From positions 744,001-808,000 of the forward strand of contig NC_067136.1 of NCBI RefSeq assembly GCF_021347895.1: a DNA stretch of 64,000 nucleotides, written 5' to 3'. This document shows positions 34,902 through 48,425 of the stretch, piece after piece (the stretch's first letter is position 1; every line of letters begins with the position of its first letter). A program made the translations under genes and the position numbers. A model generated the notes under the pieces. That model made no database searches. It was not told the DNA's origin and was given only the letters and a program-made list of their open reading frames with translations. This stretch comes from Acanthochromis polyacanthus. Its lineage: Eukaryota; Chordata; Actinopteri; Pomacentridae.

Positions 34902-34976
34902 CTCCTTGTTCACGTTCTGGACCACTGTCTTGAGTTTTTTCTCAGTCTTCATCGACTTCAGGTTTTCATCCTTACA
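34902..34976 (-). CDS. Receptor exon: rod exon B1
   Basis: 25 codons, phase 0: CKDENLKSMKTEKKL followed by KTVVQNVNKE. Acceptor TTTCCAG, donor GTTGAT. It is longer at its 5' end than B2 and B3. Confidence 0.63.
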
Positions 34977-35631
34977 CTGGAAACAAGAGACAGACAAACA
35001 GTCTATTAATCTGAACACATCTGTCCATGACATTAATGTGTGACTTCTGGTTGGTTGTAGACTCATTAAAAGCATGTTGATGTAACATAGCTGAGTTCTG
35101 CTTAAATCTCTGTTTCTGTAGCTTTAGATGGTGAGGAAGTTCTCCTCTGAAACAGCTGGTTGGAACATTCACTTTATCACCTTATTTTAATTCAGTAACT
35201 CTGTCTCTCAACAATCATGTTCATATTTAACTAATCTACATGTTTGATTCTCACTAATATGTTTCTAATCAACATCTTTTCTTTTATTTCTTGTCAACCT
35301 GGAAACAGAGAAAATGGAGGAAAGTCTTCAAACATGTTTTCATTTGTTTTCAAATGAGAATGTAGTTTAGTGGTTCATGAAGATAATTGTTGCTTTCAGA
35401 ATGATGGATGTTTGTGCAGTGGAAGTGACACCACAATGTTTCCAAACTTTACTTCCTTTTACTGACCTTCACTGATTTATGATCACATTTAAAGTTGATA
35501 TTTAGAAAATCATTGTTTCTGTTCAAAGTTTACATCATTTCATTAATTTTATCAACATTTCATCATGGAGAGACAGAGTTCAGTGACATGGCAGTTATTT
35601 GATTGAAAAAGACCATCATGATGACATTTAC

Positions 35632-35715
35632 CTCTTCCAGCTCATACTCCAGGATCTCATTTTTCTGTTTCTTCTCCAGGAGCTGATTCTTGGTTTCTGA
35701 ATTAATTCCCTCCAG
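35632..35715 (-). CDS. Receptor exon: coiled-coil exon
   Basis: 28 codons, phase 0: LEGINSETKNQLLEKKQKNE, then ILEYELEE. Acceptor CTGCAG, donor GTAAAT. Regular leucines and alternating charges predict a coiled coil that would dimerise the cytosolic part. Confidence 0.7.
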
Positions 35716-36004
35716 CTGCAGGTAAAGAAACATGTTCTGATTTTAAGGTGTGAGACTGAGAGTTTTTAGTTCTACAGAACAGAAAACTGTTCATCTTAGA
35801 AGTGATTCAGTTGTGCCATTTCAGTGATTTTCAACAGTTTTGTTCTCACTTCTGCTGTAAACTGGAACTGTTAGAATCTACAGCAGATCAAACTTTACAT
35901 TTATTAACTCAAATTAACATCAAATTCAGGAGATTTTTCTGTTTCTGCAGGTAAAGTCAGAATTACTGAACCTTCATTGATATTCCATTGCTCTCAGATC
36001 ATGA

Positions 36005-36110
36005 GTTAAACTTGTTAGTTTCCATCTTTTCCTCCAGAATCTACAGCTCAGTCTCCATCTTGTGTTTTTCATCCAGAAGCTGTTTCTTTACATACAACCA
36101 TTAACTTCTT
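36005..36110 (-). pseudogene. Decayed coiled-coil exon
   Basis: The minus strand reads KKQLLDEKHKMETEL, then an in-frame TAG, then ILEEKMETNK. It resembles the rod exons but carries a stop, so it is probably skipped. The DNA just above (to about 36400) holds further charged frames without clear splice sites. Confidence 0.5.
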
Positions 36111-36525
36111 TTCCTGCTTCTTTGACTCCTGCTCTTTAGTTACTGATCGTCTGTTCAGGTTCACATTCTTTGGTTACAACAAATATGTCGTTATTAAATA
36201 GAAACCTGTGAGTTTCTCTTTAATATAAACTTTCTTTTCTCTCCACTGAAGTTTGCTAAAGCTGTTGTTCTTCTCTGTTTCTGTATTGAACCACTTCCTC
36301 TGTTCATTATAAACTCCATCTGGTTTTTCTTCTCCTCTGTCCACATTCTTTATTGTCTTCCTGTCACAGCTTCAATACTGACGTCTGATCTGCTTTACAG
36401 ACACAAACCTTCTTCCTTTATTCCATCATCGTTTGTTTACATCAAACTTGACTTTACTTTGTGTCATCTAATGATCTTGGAGTCTTTCTTCATGTACCAG
36501 CAGTCAAACTTCTCTCTGTACTTAC

Positions 36526-36563
36526 TTGTTGATTTGTCCTTTCCAAAGTCTTCTTCTCTTTCC
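36526..36563 (-). CDS. Receptor exon: juxtamembrane
   Basis: 38 nt, phase 1 to 0: split Arg codon, then KEKKTLERTNQQ. Acceptor CAAAG, donor GTAAGT. Short, highly charged exons of this kind directly after the membrane span are also seen in butyrophilin-like genes. Confidence 0.6.
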
Positions 36564-36700
36564 CTTTGAGGAAATAAAATCATCAGTGTTTAAATAAAGA
36601 AAGGACTGTAGTCCAGATAATTACACATATAATAAAATGAAAGCTCACATGTCACAGTTTTCATTAAAGCCTCAATACTTTGTAAAGGTCAAGAGTTTTA

Positions 36701-38335
<1,635 letters not shown>

Positions 38336-38353
38336 TATATTAATGTGACTTAC

Positions 38354-38446
38354 TGTTCTGAAAAAGGTAAACTGCTGCAGCTGACAGGAGGCAGACCAAC
38401 ACACCAACAACAAAACCAACTATCCCTAAGGTCGTCCTGGAATAAT
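38354..38446 (-). CDS. Receptor exon: transmembrane
   Basis: 93 nt, phase 1 to 1. Acceptor TTTCAG, donor GTAAGT. The split Asp codon and YSRTT are followed by a strongly hydrophobic span (LGIVGFVVGVLVCLLSAAAV) and YLFQN. The phases match the V-set exon before it and the juxtamembrane exon after it. A single-pass membrane helix is clear. Confidence 0.8.
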
Positions 38447-38807
38447 CTGAAATGATAAAACATGGAATAATGAGGCCTTTAATACAAACTGATCAGTGGA
38501 TTTTATCAAGTTGAATCCAAACTACCAGTAACTTGTATCAGATCCTCTCTGCTCTCTGACATGTTACAATCAAACATCATTAGAATGAATTTTAATTGAA
38601 TCAGAATGTAGATTTAATTCTAAACAGAGAAAAATAAACATTTTGTGTATTAATAAAGTCTCAGTAACTCTTGAAGTCAAAGTGACAAAATGTTTTTAGA
38701 ATTTTTAATTTAAAAAACTGAAATCTCTCTAATAAACATTTCTGGACTCTGTTCAGCACTTTGTAGAAGATCTTTGGTTGTAGTCCAAGCTTTAAGGAAA
38801 AAAATGG

Positions 38808-39969
38808 ACTATACTGTACTATATGTGTACTATACTATGTGTACTATACTATATATGTACTATACTATATGTGTACTATACTATATATGTACTATACTAT
38901 ATATGTACTATACTATATGTGTACTATACTATATATGTACTATACTACTTATGTACTATACTATATGTGTACTATACTATATGTGTACTATACTATATAT
39001 GTACTATACTATATGTGTACTATACTATATGTGTACTATACTATATATGTACTATACTATATGTGTACTATATGTGTACTATACTATATATGTACTATAC
39101 TATATATGTACTATACTATATGTGTACTATACTATATATGTACTATACTATATATGTACTATACTACTTATGTACTATACTATATGTGTACTATACTATA
39201 TGTGTACTATACTATATATGTACTATACTATATGTGTACTATACTATATGTGTACTATACTATATATGTACTATACTATATGTGTACTATATGTGTACTA
39301 TACTATATGTGTACTATACTATATATGTACTATACTATATATGTACTATACTATATGTGTACTATACTATATGTGTACTATACTATATGTGTACTATACT
39401 ATATATGTACTATACTATATGTGTACTATACTATATATGTACTATACTATATATGTACTATACTACATATGTACTATACTATATGTGTACTATACTATAT
39501 GTGTACTATACTATATATGTACTATACTATATGTGTACTATACTATATGTGTACTATACTATATATGTACTATACTATATGTGTACTATATGTGTACTAT
39601 ACTATATGTGTACTATACTATATATGTACTATACTATATATGTACTATACTATATGTGTACTATACTATATATGTACTATACTATATGTGTACTATACTA
39701 TATGTGTACTATACTATATGTGTACTATACTATATATGTACTATACTATATGTGTACTATACTATATATGTACTATACTATATGTGTACTATACTATATA
39801 TGTACTATACTATATATGTACTATACTATATGTGTACTATACTATATATGTACTATACTATATGTGTACTATACTATATATGTACTATACTATATATGTA
39901 CTATACTATATGTGTACTATACTATATGTGTACTATACTATATATGTACTATACTATATGTGTACTATA
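38808..39969. repeat. 16-bp minisatellite, main array
   Basis: About 70 copies of TACTATACTATATGTG or TACTATACTATATATG, with rare CTTATG/CATATG variants and shortened units. The variant order repeats in blocks, for example around 38943, 39162 and 39461, so there is higher-order structure. All three plus-strand frames are open only because the unit lacks stops. Confidence 0.95.
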
Positions 39970-39976
39970 TTATATG

Positions 39977-40559
39977 CAGCCCGATCTCACGAGGATTCGT
40001 GAAACTGTTACGTAAATTTTTGTTTCGGTTTCGTGCGCACCAACACGATTTCGTCATGTTTTTCGTGCCGCTCACCACAAAATGCGCACCAATGTATTTT
40101 AAACGGCGGACTTTTCGTGCCACCCAGAACGTATTTCAAACGAATGTGTGTATTATATTTTTAATGTAAAACCATGGCGAATCCAACGCTATATTTTGCA
40201 TGACATCGTCCCTAACCATAACCCTAACCATAACCATAACCATAACCCTAACCATAACCTAACCATAACCCGGTGGTACACTTACCAATTTGCATAGGAA
40301 TTTAAAGAATGTCCGGCGGCCGGCGGCCGCAAACGCGATCACACAAGCAGTATACGCCGATGGACAGCTTAGATCGTCATGAATCCGCTGGTATAAACCA
40401 CTTTCAGCTGTGATTACCACAGCGGGTTTCGTTGTGAGCAACACGAAAAACATTTCGTGGTGAGCGGCACGAAAAACATGACGAAATCGTGTTGGTGCGC
40501 ACGAAAAAGAAACAAAAAATTTACGTAACAGTTTCACGAATCCCCGTGAGACCGTGTTG
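39977..40559. mobile_element. Small inverted-repeat element (copy 2), 7-bp target duplication
   Basis: 583-bp partner of the element at 21209, in opposite orientation. Ends are CAGCCCGATCTCACG and the reverse complement of CAACACGGTCTCACG. It is flanked by TTATATG at 39970-39976 and 40560-40566. It contains the same CCCTAACCATAACC run and GC-rich palindrome. Confidence 0.88.
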
Positions 40560-40566
40560 TTATATG

Positions 40567-40722
40567 TGTACTATACTATATATGTACTATACTATATGTG
40601 TACTATACTATATATGTACTACACTATATGTGTACTATACTATATGTGTACTATACTATATGTGTACTATACTATATATGTACTATACTATATGTGTACT
40701 ATACTATATGTGTACTATATTT
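40567..40722. repeat. 16-bp minisatellite, right part
   Basis: Continuation of the 16-bp array beyond the inserted element. Confidence 0.93.
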
Positions 40723-41445
40723 CTGTACAAAGGTGGACTGGGGCAAAAACATCATCAGCTGACTGAATCAAGCACTAATTTTTGAATACATGGACACAAA
40801 CTGACAGAAAGGTCATATTTTTAGAACAAAAATTTAAAAACATCTGTAGAGACCGGTATAAACTTATTGACAAGTTGGGAAAAAAAGCAATCCAGTAGAG
40901 CAGAGGTGTGAAACTAAAATCAAAGAGGTCCAGTCAGAGAAAATGTATTAAAGCATAACGTCTAACTGAATTAATGTGATTTATGTTGATGTAACCTGGT
41001 AGATTTATTAGTGTCTGTCTATAATCAATAACTGACCATCACATCAAATACATTCACTAAAAACATTTTGACAACTTTTATTAATAAATAACTTTTGATA
41101 TAATCAGAAAATAAAGTGAAAAATAATGATTGAACAGCCTGAACCAACTTATATACAGTATAATATGTTACCCTGCAGTGTAAACAGTTGAACACTTTCA
41201 CATTTTTTCTGTCTTCTATCTCTCCCCTTATATCTCTGCTGCTTCATGTTAGAACTGAGCTGCCAGGATTCTGAATCTGGTCTGAACAGTGTTAGAGTTT
41301 TTCTCAAACATCTGGAGCTCATTGGTGAGTCTGGAACCAGATTTAGTTTGGATTATATTCATAGTGGAGAAGCTTACAGCTGTATGCTGATCCTGTCATG
41401 GTTCCTCTTAGATGTGCTGAGGTTGAATAACACATCCGGTGAAAC
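40723..41445. other. No gene recognised
   Basis: AT-rich intronic-type DNA of the receptor gene. I see no exon or clear repeat. Confidence 0.5.
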
Positions 41446-41910
41446 TGTTGCTTGTAATATGAAATAATTTTATTATAAAAAGACAAGATCTGAAGAGGCC
41501 CCATGGTTTGTCTGGAAGGAGCCTGCCAATTGATTCCTCTTTGAACAAAGAAGTCAGGTCGCTTTTATACCTTCTGGTAAAGATAGAATTACAACATTTG
41601 GTTCATGTTTGAAGACCCCTTACTCAAAACAAGACCACCCTTGAATAGAACCCCTCTGCTCTGAAATCCCAAAGGACCACATCCATCTTCTAGCTGGACA
41701 TGGGTGCCCCAAAAACAACAGTTCACACATTCCAATGATATGGGTACAATTAGTCACGCATGTAATTCAGGTTCCATCTGTGGGAACCACATCAGAGCAG
41801 ACACTACATATAACAAGCAACTCATATCAGATACTAGAAAAAACAAAACAGATTCCATTCTACTAACTTATTAAGTAATACATGTCTGATGAGATACTAC
41901 AATCCAAACA
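41446..41910 (-). repeat. Possible solo LTR
   Basis: On the minus strand, TGTTTGG starts and AAGCAACA ends a unit with a TATA-like GGTATAAAAGCG (about 41557-41568) and an AATAAAATT signal (about 41467-41475) near its 3' end. That is the layout of an LTR promoter and poly(A) region. No internal coding region adjoins it and I could not confirm a target duplication, so the call is tentative. Confidence 0.4.
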
Positions 41911-42326
41911 TAGTCCGCATATTCAGGATTACTTTTTTCTCGGTGTCGTGTTATTTGTCTTTCTATTTTCTCTGTCCTCCCCTCATCTGTTCCTCTCAAC
42001 TGTTTTGTGAACTCAGCTGTGATGTTTAGCAGCTGGAATGCAGAGACTTCATTGGCTGAGCAGCGTCACATGGGATGTCTGAACTCGTACCTAACTGGTC
42101 TGTGTGTTTCCAGAGCTGATAAACTAACTCTGTAAACACTGGAAAAGCTGCTCTGGTAAAATAGAAGCATCAGATTTAAATTCCCCTCATCATTTATTGA
42201 TTATAGATATAGGTCTGCATAGATCGTAGACATCAGAGACAGTCAGTGACCTGGACTCTAGGATGGAGTGGATTAAACCAAACCTCCATTCAGAGAATGG
42301 AATAACTGGAATAACTTCAGCCTCAG

Positions 42327-42430
42327 TCATCTATAGATCAGAAAACCAACATCAAAAAGTAACACACACACTACTGGTCATACAATGATTCCACCCATGT
42401 TCACATCTCCAGTGTTTCATCCTGGTCTAC
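42327..42430 (-). pseudogene. Decayed short-tail transmembrane exon A
   Basis: Related to the intact exon at 16763-16881. The acceptor region is altered (GTAGTAGACC). The phase-1 frame would stop after DQDETLEM. The membrane-span frame (VCVLLFDVGFLIYR) is shifted and also has a TGA (42378-42380) where the 53-kb copy has GGA. It is probably unused. Confidence 0.55.
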
Positions 42431-42602
42431 TACAGACATCAGAGATATCAGAGATATCAGAGGTATCAGGTGTTTGAACATCAGTCAGATCAGCTGTTTT
42501 CTCCAAAGTCTCATCAGCAACATCTTTATAAACCACAAACATCTGATCTGAGACCAAGCAGCTTCATCAGAGACACAAACTGAACTCTCAACACAAACTC
42601 AC

Positions 42603-42932
42603 CATAAACTTCCAGATTGATGATGCTGATGAGTTCAGTCTTTCCACTCTGGTCAACAAGACACATGTATGTTCCTCTGTCCTCCATCGTCACTTTCTTC
42701 AGAATCAGATAAAAGTCTCCGTCCTTCATCTCTTTGTCCTGCAGATCCACCCGGTTCTTATAAAATGGATGCTGGCTGTCTGGAGCTAAGTGTCCATCTC
42801 TGTACAGGAGAACATAATAATCTGGATCCAGTCCAGGTCTTCTCCACTCTGCAGCTGTGATGTTGTTGATGTTGGGAACTTTACATGGTAGAATGACATC
42901 CTGTCCACGTTCAGCTGTGATGTTTTCCTGAG
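42603..42932 (-). CDS. Receptor exon: V-set Ig domain
   Basis: 330 nt, phase 1 to 1, acceptor TTCTTCAG, donor GTGAGT. It encodes one V-set domain: GQDVILPCKV (first Cys), AAEWRRPG (core Trp), YYVLLYRDG, NRVDLQDKEMKDGDFYLIL and EDRGTYMCLV (D-x-G-x-Y-x-C, second Cys). The style is that of fish butyrophilin/MOG-like and B7-like receptors. It joins the transmembrane exon at 38.4 kb in phase. The ligand is unknown. Confidence 0.85.
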
Positions 42933-43599
42933 CTGAAGAAGAAAGCAGAGAGAAGTTAAAGTTGATCCAGATGAGAAGAGTTTAACCACTAAACTCCTCC
43001 ATGAACTCTGAGCTGCTGCTTCTGTTCTTTTAGTCATCAGTGGATCCATCAGGTTGATGAAGAGGAATCAGGACTGACCACATCTGACATTTACATTCTA
43101 TTTTAGACTGAACTTTATTTCATTGTCTTACATTGATGAGTTTTTCTCCAAAGTGTTTTTCTGCCTCAGGAACATGATCTAAGTGTTGTCATGTTGTTGT
43201 CTGACTTCAGTATAATGACAGTGAAGCTGCTACAACTAAAAGGATGGACTCTGATGACAGTTATAGTGTCAAGGAGGAAACCATTTCAACATCCAGGTTT
43301 TTTTCAGGACGACTTTTATGGATCCAGTTTAGTAACAGGTGAACAAACTGATATCTGTTGATGTTTTTCATCTATAATGGAGTTTTTACTGATTTTATTT
43401 ACAGTGAAAATAGAAAATGAACATTTTGAGTCCAACATAAAACAACATGTTGTAGAACACAGAGTCCAGCTGTAGTCTGTTCTGTTAGAGAGAACTTCAT
43501 CAGAATACTAAGACTGTTCTCACTGTTTTATCCTTTACATATCAGATTTTTTCATATTTATTTTCTAAATTTTAGGTGCATTTGGTAAAAGTGTGAATT

Positions 43600-44560
43600 C
43601 TGGAGAAAATAATATTAATAATAAATGTATAAATAAAGTGTGTTCAGTCAAAGGGCTGTACACAGAGATAAAAATAAAAACATCAGAAATCCACAAACAC
43701 ACACAAACATGCTGAAACAATAAAAGGACATCAGCAAAACAAACAATTTCAGACTCAAATGTCGCAGTAAACCAGTGGGTCTTCGGTTTAGTTCTAAATC
43801 CATCAATGGAGGATGTCTGCATGATTTCAGCACATAGACTGTCCACAATGTGAGAACACAGAGAGAAGAAGCCCGTTCCCCAACAGTCTTTTTATGGACC
43901 TTTGGGACACTCAGAAGCTCAGTCCACTGGGAACGCAGAGCATAAGTGGGGTCATACGGGTTCACCAGATTGGACAGGTACGTTGGGGCAATTCCATTTA
44001 CAGTTTTATATGTTAGCAGCAGCACCTTAAAGTCTGCTCTAAGCTGAACAGGAAGCCGGTGCAGAGAGGCCAGCACTGGAATAAAATACAATGAACCACC
44101 GGATCAAAAGCAGAACTGAGATCCAGCAGCAACAGAACAGATGAAGCCTCTGAGTCAACAGCTAGCAGCAAATCATTCACCACTTCAGTCAGCGCTGTTT
44201 CTGTGGAGCTATTCGCCCTAAAAGCTGACTGAAGAGGCTCAAAAAGATTATTTCATGACCGATATTTCAAAACCTGATTTGAGGCCACTTTCTCAAAGAC
44301 TTCTGACCAGAAGGAAAGGTTTGAGATAAGCCTGTAGTTAGTTAGGGAGTCAGCATAAAAGTCAGGTTTCTTCAACAAGGGTTTAACAATGACAGGTTAG
44401 AAACAAGCTGGAAAAACTCCAGTGGAAACTTAAAGCGATGAATTCAAGATAAACAAGACACAAGGGCCTAATATGGACCAAAGCTGTTTAATAACCCACG
44501 CTGGGAGAGGATCACAAAGTTTGAGCTCAAATCCCAAAAGCATCAACAACACACGATATA
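43600..44560 (-). mobile_element. L2-type LINE remnant
   Basis: The minus strand carries NSSTETALTEVVNDLLLAVD and LLLDLSSAFDPV (44.1-44.25 kb). It then jumps to PVLASLHRLPVQLRADFK and LLLTYKTVNGIAPTYLSNL (43.9-44.09 kb), so the middle of the RT, including the catalytic box, is deleted. Many stops; old copy. Confidence 0.75.
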
Positions 44561-44641
44561 AACAACACTGCAGCAGCTATTGATTATTTTAGGAATCAGT
44601 ATTGTATTGATTATTTTACTAAGTATTCTATCCATTACTTT

Positions 44642-45491
44642 TGTCACGGATTTCAGACTGGACTCAAGCAGAGGAACCACGCTACCGAGGCAGAGGTGGA
44701 ATAAGAAGGAGGTTTATAGTCTGGGAGGGTTATTGATGATGGATGAGGGTCCGGGGTGTGTTCGGGAGGGGGTGAAGGGTTGGTCCAGGAGACAGGTCCA
44801 GGGGATCGGCGGCCGTCGTCGGTTCCAGGAAGGGAGCCGAGTGTAGGTGGCGGATGGTAGGAGGATCCCTGGCGGCGGGAGAGCTCGGTGGTGGACGAGG
44901 ATCCAGGGAGGGAAAACGCCGAAGGGAGAGGGGAGGCAGACACTGATGATACAGGAAGGAGTGAGGGACGAACCGGGCTGAAGGATGGCAGGTGGATCCG
45001 GGGGGCACCAGGAGGGGGGAAGCCAGGAGGGGGTCCGGAGGGGAACACGGTGTCTGGAGGGTCCAAGGGAGGGAAAACAGACGGAGCACGGCAGGCAGGA
45101 GTCCGGACAACTGGTTCTGACGAAGAAGAGAAGAGAGAATTAGTTAGGAGCAATTCAGACACAGAGACAAAAACGTGCAGGCTCGAGAGCGACTGACTAG
45201 GACGTCGAGTACAACAATCTGGCAGAGAATGGAGGAGTGAACCAGTCTTCTTATTGCAGAGGCTGTGATTAGTGGAATGAGCTCCAGCTGTCCAGACTCC
45301 AGTGAGGCAGCTGATTACCTGAGTGGAGGCAGCCTTGTGGCTGCACTCCACTCAGTGCATTGCTGGGGAGAGGGAGAGAGAAAGGGAGAAGGAGAGAGGA
45401 CACGAGAGGGAGAGAAAAGGGGGGAGACAGATGGGAAAAGGGTATTTGGATGCCAGGTAGGGAGGACGGGGGTGAGGAGAGAGCCCTGACA
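44642..45491 (-). repeat. 3' LTR of the chromovirus
   Basis: 850 bases from TGTCACGG to CCCTGACA (plus-strand view). It contains a 37-bp palindromic insertion (about 45316-45353, CTGAGTGGAGGCAGCC, loop, complement) absent from the other LTR. Confidence 0.88.
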
Positions 45492-45502
45492 GTACCCCCT
45501 CC

Positions 45503-45889
45503 TCAACGGGCGCCTCCTGGTGCCCCACGAGGTCGGTCCGGGTGTGCACGGTGGAAATCCCGGATCAGGGAGGGATCCAGGATTCGGCTTTTGGGGACCC
45601 AGGTTCGCTCCTCCGGGCCATAACCCTCCCAGTCCACCAGATATCGCAGGCCCCTACCCCGGCGGCGGACGTCCAGAAGGCGGGAAACTGTATAAATGGG
45701 ATCACCATCCAGAAGCCAGGGGGGTGGGGGGGCTGGAACGGGAGGGGCCAGCGGGCTTTCCTGAACCGATTTAATCTGAGAAATATGGAATGTGGGATGA
45801 ATTTTCATGGAAGGGGGGAGACGGAGGCGAACTGCGGAGGGGTTAATGATCGTGATTACTTCAAAGGAACCGATGAACCGGGGGGACAA
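45503..45889 (-). pseudogene. Chromovirus integrase C-terminus with chromodomain
   Basis: The minus frame starts in the integrase tail ([34 protein letters not shown]) and ends in a chromodomain: [20 protein letters not shown] followed by [14 protein letters not shown]. Chromodomains of such elements guide insertion by reading histone marks. This part is open and well preserved. It ends at the TGA before the purine tract. Confidence 0.85.
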
Positions 45890-47068
45890 TTTCCTAGAGG
45901 TGGTGCGGAGGGGTAAATCCTTGGCTCACAGCCAGACCCGTTGGCCGGGTGCGTAGATCAGCGCCTCGGACCGGTGTCGGGTGGCCTGGTCTTGGGTTCG
46001 GCGAGATGTTCGGAGGAGGGCGGCGCGGGCCTGGCGCCAGGTGCAGGCGCACCGACAGAGATGGGCCTCCACCGAAGGCACCGCAATTTCTCCCTCCCGG
46101 TCCGGGAAAAGTGGTGGTTGGTAACCGTAGGCACAGTGAAACGGGGAGAGGCCAGTGGCGGCGCTGGGGAGGGTGTTGTGGGCGTATTCCACCCAGTGGA
46201 GTTGGGAACTCCAGGCGCTGGGGTTCTTTGATGTTATACACCGGAGGGTGGCCTCCATCTCCTGGTTCAGCCGCTCCTTCTGGCCGTTACTCTGTGGGTG
46301 AAAACCGGAGGATAGGCTGACCTTGGCCCCAAGGGCGGATCAGAATGCTCACCAGACCTGCGAGGTGAACTGGGGTCCACGATCTGAGATGATATCAAGA
46401 AGGATACCGTGTGCGCGGAAAACATGGGCCACTAGGAGGTCTGCTGTCTCACGGGCTGAAGGGAGCTTGGGTAGTGGGATAAAGTGGCCATATTATGAAA
46501 AGCGGTCAATGATGGTAAGGATGGTGGTCATCCCACGGGATGGAGGCAGGCCAGTTATGAAGTTTAGGGAGATGTGGGACCAAGGTCGCTGGGGGATGGG
46601 TAGAAGATGGAGGAGTCCAGGGATGGGCTGATTATAGGTTTTATTCTGGGCGCAGGCGGAGCAGGCTGAGATGTAATCCCTACACTCGTGGTTCATGGAA
46701 GGCCACCAGAACCTCCGGCGGAGAACTGCCAGCATCCTGGACAGCCCTGGGTGGCACGACAACTGGCTGGAGTAGCCCCAATGGAGGACGTCCGGGCAAA
46801 CGGCGTCCAAGACAAACAGCGTTCCTGGGGGACCGGCCTCCGGAAAAACCTGGTTCCGTTGTGCTTGGCGGACGGTGGTCTCGATGTCCCACGTAAGGCA
46901 AGCCAGGTGGCAGGGGGACAGGATGGTCTCTGGGTCTTTTGGGGAGCTTTCTTTGGAATTAAGGCGAGACAAGGTATCTGGTTTGCCATTACGGGTTCCG
47001 GGACGATAGGATAGAGTGAAGTGAAAACGATCAAAGAACAGAGCCCACCTGACTTGCCTGGGGTTCAA
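45890..47068 (-). pseudogene. Chromovirus integrase core, broken
   Basis: The frame 46493-47068 holds the end of RNase H (YRPGTRNGKPDTLSR), the zinc region (HPGLSRM...CSACAQNK) and the core start. The first catalytic aspartate position reads SLNFITGLP, an Asn in place of Asp. The frame stops after DRFS. The remainder ([11 protein letters not shown] and GQKERLNQE) continues with more stops to 45926. Inactive. Confidence 0.8.
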
Positions 47069-48200
47069 TCACTTGGCAGTTTGCAGATACTGTAAATTTT
47101 TATGGTCGGTCCACAACAGGAATGGCTGCTCGGCCCCCTCCAGCCAGTGTCTCCACTCCTCCAGTGCCAGCTTCACGGCAAGGAGCTCCCGGTTACCAAC
47201 GTCATAATTTCTTTCCGCCGGGGAGAGTTTGTGGTAAAAAAAAGCACAAGGGTGAAGCCTGTCATCTCCGCCGGTGCGCTGTGACAGCACTGCCTCCACT
47301 CCGGTGTCCGAAGCGTCGACCTCGACGATGAATGGCTCGGGTCTGGCTGGACGAGGATGGGAGCAGAGGTGAAGCATGCCTTGAGGGTTTGGAAGGCGGT
47401 GTGTGCGGTGGGGGACCAGAGGAATTTGTGGGAGGTGGATGTGAGAGTGGTTAGGGGGGCTGCAATCTGACTGTAATTTTGAATGAAGCGGTGGTAGAAG
47501 TTTGCGAAGCCCAGGAACCGCTGGAGCTGTTTGTGGTGCCTGGGCTCCGGCCAATCCTCCACAGCCGCCACTTTGGTTGGGTCCATCCTGATCTTCCCCG
47601 CAGTGATGATGTAACCCAGGAAGGGCACCGTCAACACGTGGAAAGCGCACTTCTCCGCTTTTACAAATAAGCAGTTCCCCAGAAGGCGCTCCAACACCTT
47701 TCTGATGTATCAACGGTGCTCCTCCAGGCTGCGGGAGAAGATCAGGATGTCATCAAGGTAGACAAAAATGAACCGGTTCAGGAAATCCCGCAGGATGTCA
47801 TTGACGAGATTCTGGAAGACGGCGGGGACATTGGTTAGGCCAAACGGCATCACCAGATACTCAAAGTGCCACAGGGGGTGTTAAAAGCCGTCTTCCATTC
47901 ATCTCCCTCCCAAATCCGGACTAGGTGATATGCATTACGGAGGTCTAATTTAGAAAATATGGTGGCCCCATGTAAGGGAGTAAAAGCCGAATCTATGAGG
48001 GGAAGTGAGTACTTGTTCCGGATGGTGATTTTATTCAGCCCCCGGTAGTCCACGCAGGGCCGCAATCCGCCGTCCTTCTTACCCACAAAGAAGAACCCCG
48101 CCCTGACCGGGGACGTAGATGGGCGGATCAATCTGGCAGCCAGGGACTCTCTGATGTACTCTTCCATGGTGGTTCGTTCGGGTTTTGACAGATTATAAAG
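47069..48200 (-). pseudogene. Chromovirus reverse transcriptase and RNase H, broken
   Basis: The RT starts near 48167 ([35 protein letters not shown]). It frameshifts near 47880 and continues with [14 protein letters not shown] and the active site [10 protein letters not shown], with an in-frame stop at about 47708. The 47173-47697 frame holds the thumb ([13 protein letters not shown]). RNase H fragments include [15 protein letters not shown] and [19 protein letters not shown]. Confidence 0.82.
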
Positions 48201-48425
48201 CCTCCCACTCGGTAGGGGGGGCGTCCTTCAACAAGTCTATGGCACAGTGATAGGGCCAGTGAGGGGGTAGGGACAGGGCCTGATCTTTGTCGAAGGCCGG
48301 GGCGAGGTCATGATATTCAGAGGGTACGCCGGTCAGGTCAGAAGGCGGGGGTCGCACAGGAGGTGTGGGACTACCGGGGGCAGGGGCAGAGATGAGGCAA
48401 GAGGCATGACAGGCAGGGCTCCACG

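Larger units (their letters stand above)
42300..43222 (-). repeat. Segmental duplicate A (V-set exon block)
   Basis: This block matches 53221-54149 in the same orientation over the decayed membrane exon, V-set exon and upstream intron, with small indels. It marks a tandem duplication of a receptor gene part. Confidence 0.85.

Noticed and set aside
38774..40169. Open frames of about 390-450 codons in all three plus frames (Tyr/Ile/Leu/Cys/Thr repeats)
   Set aside because: They are produced by the 16-bp tandem repeat, which contains no stop codon. Presence in all three frames argues against coding.
42786..43049. Signal-peptide exon for the V-set receptor
   Set aside because: The frame starting MDPLMTKRTEAAAQ is a shifted reading across the acceptor and Ig exon. 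It has no proper leader or donor, so the true leader exon remains unidentified.
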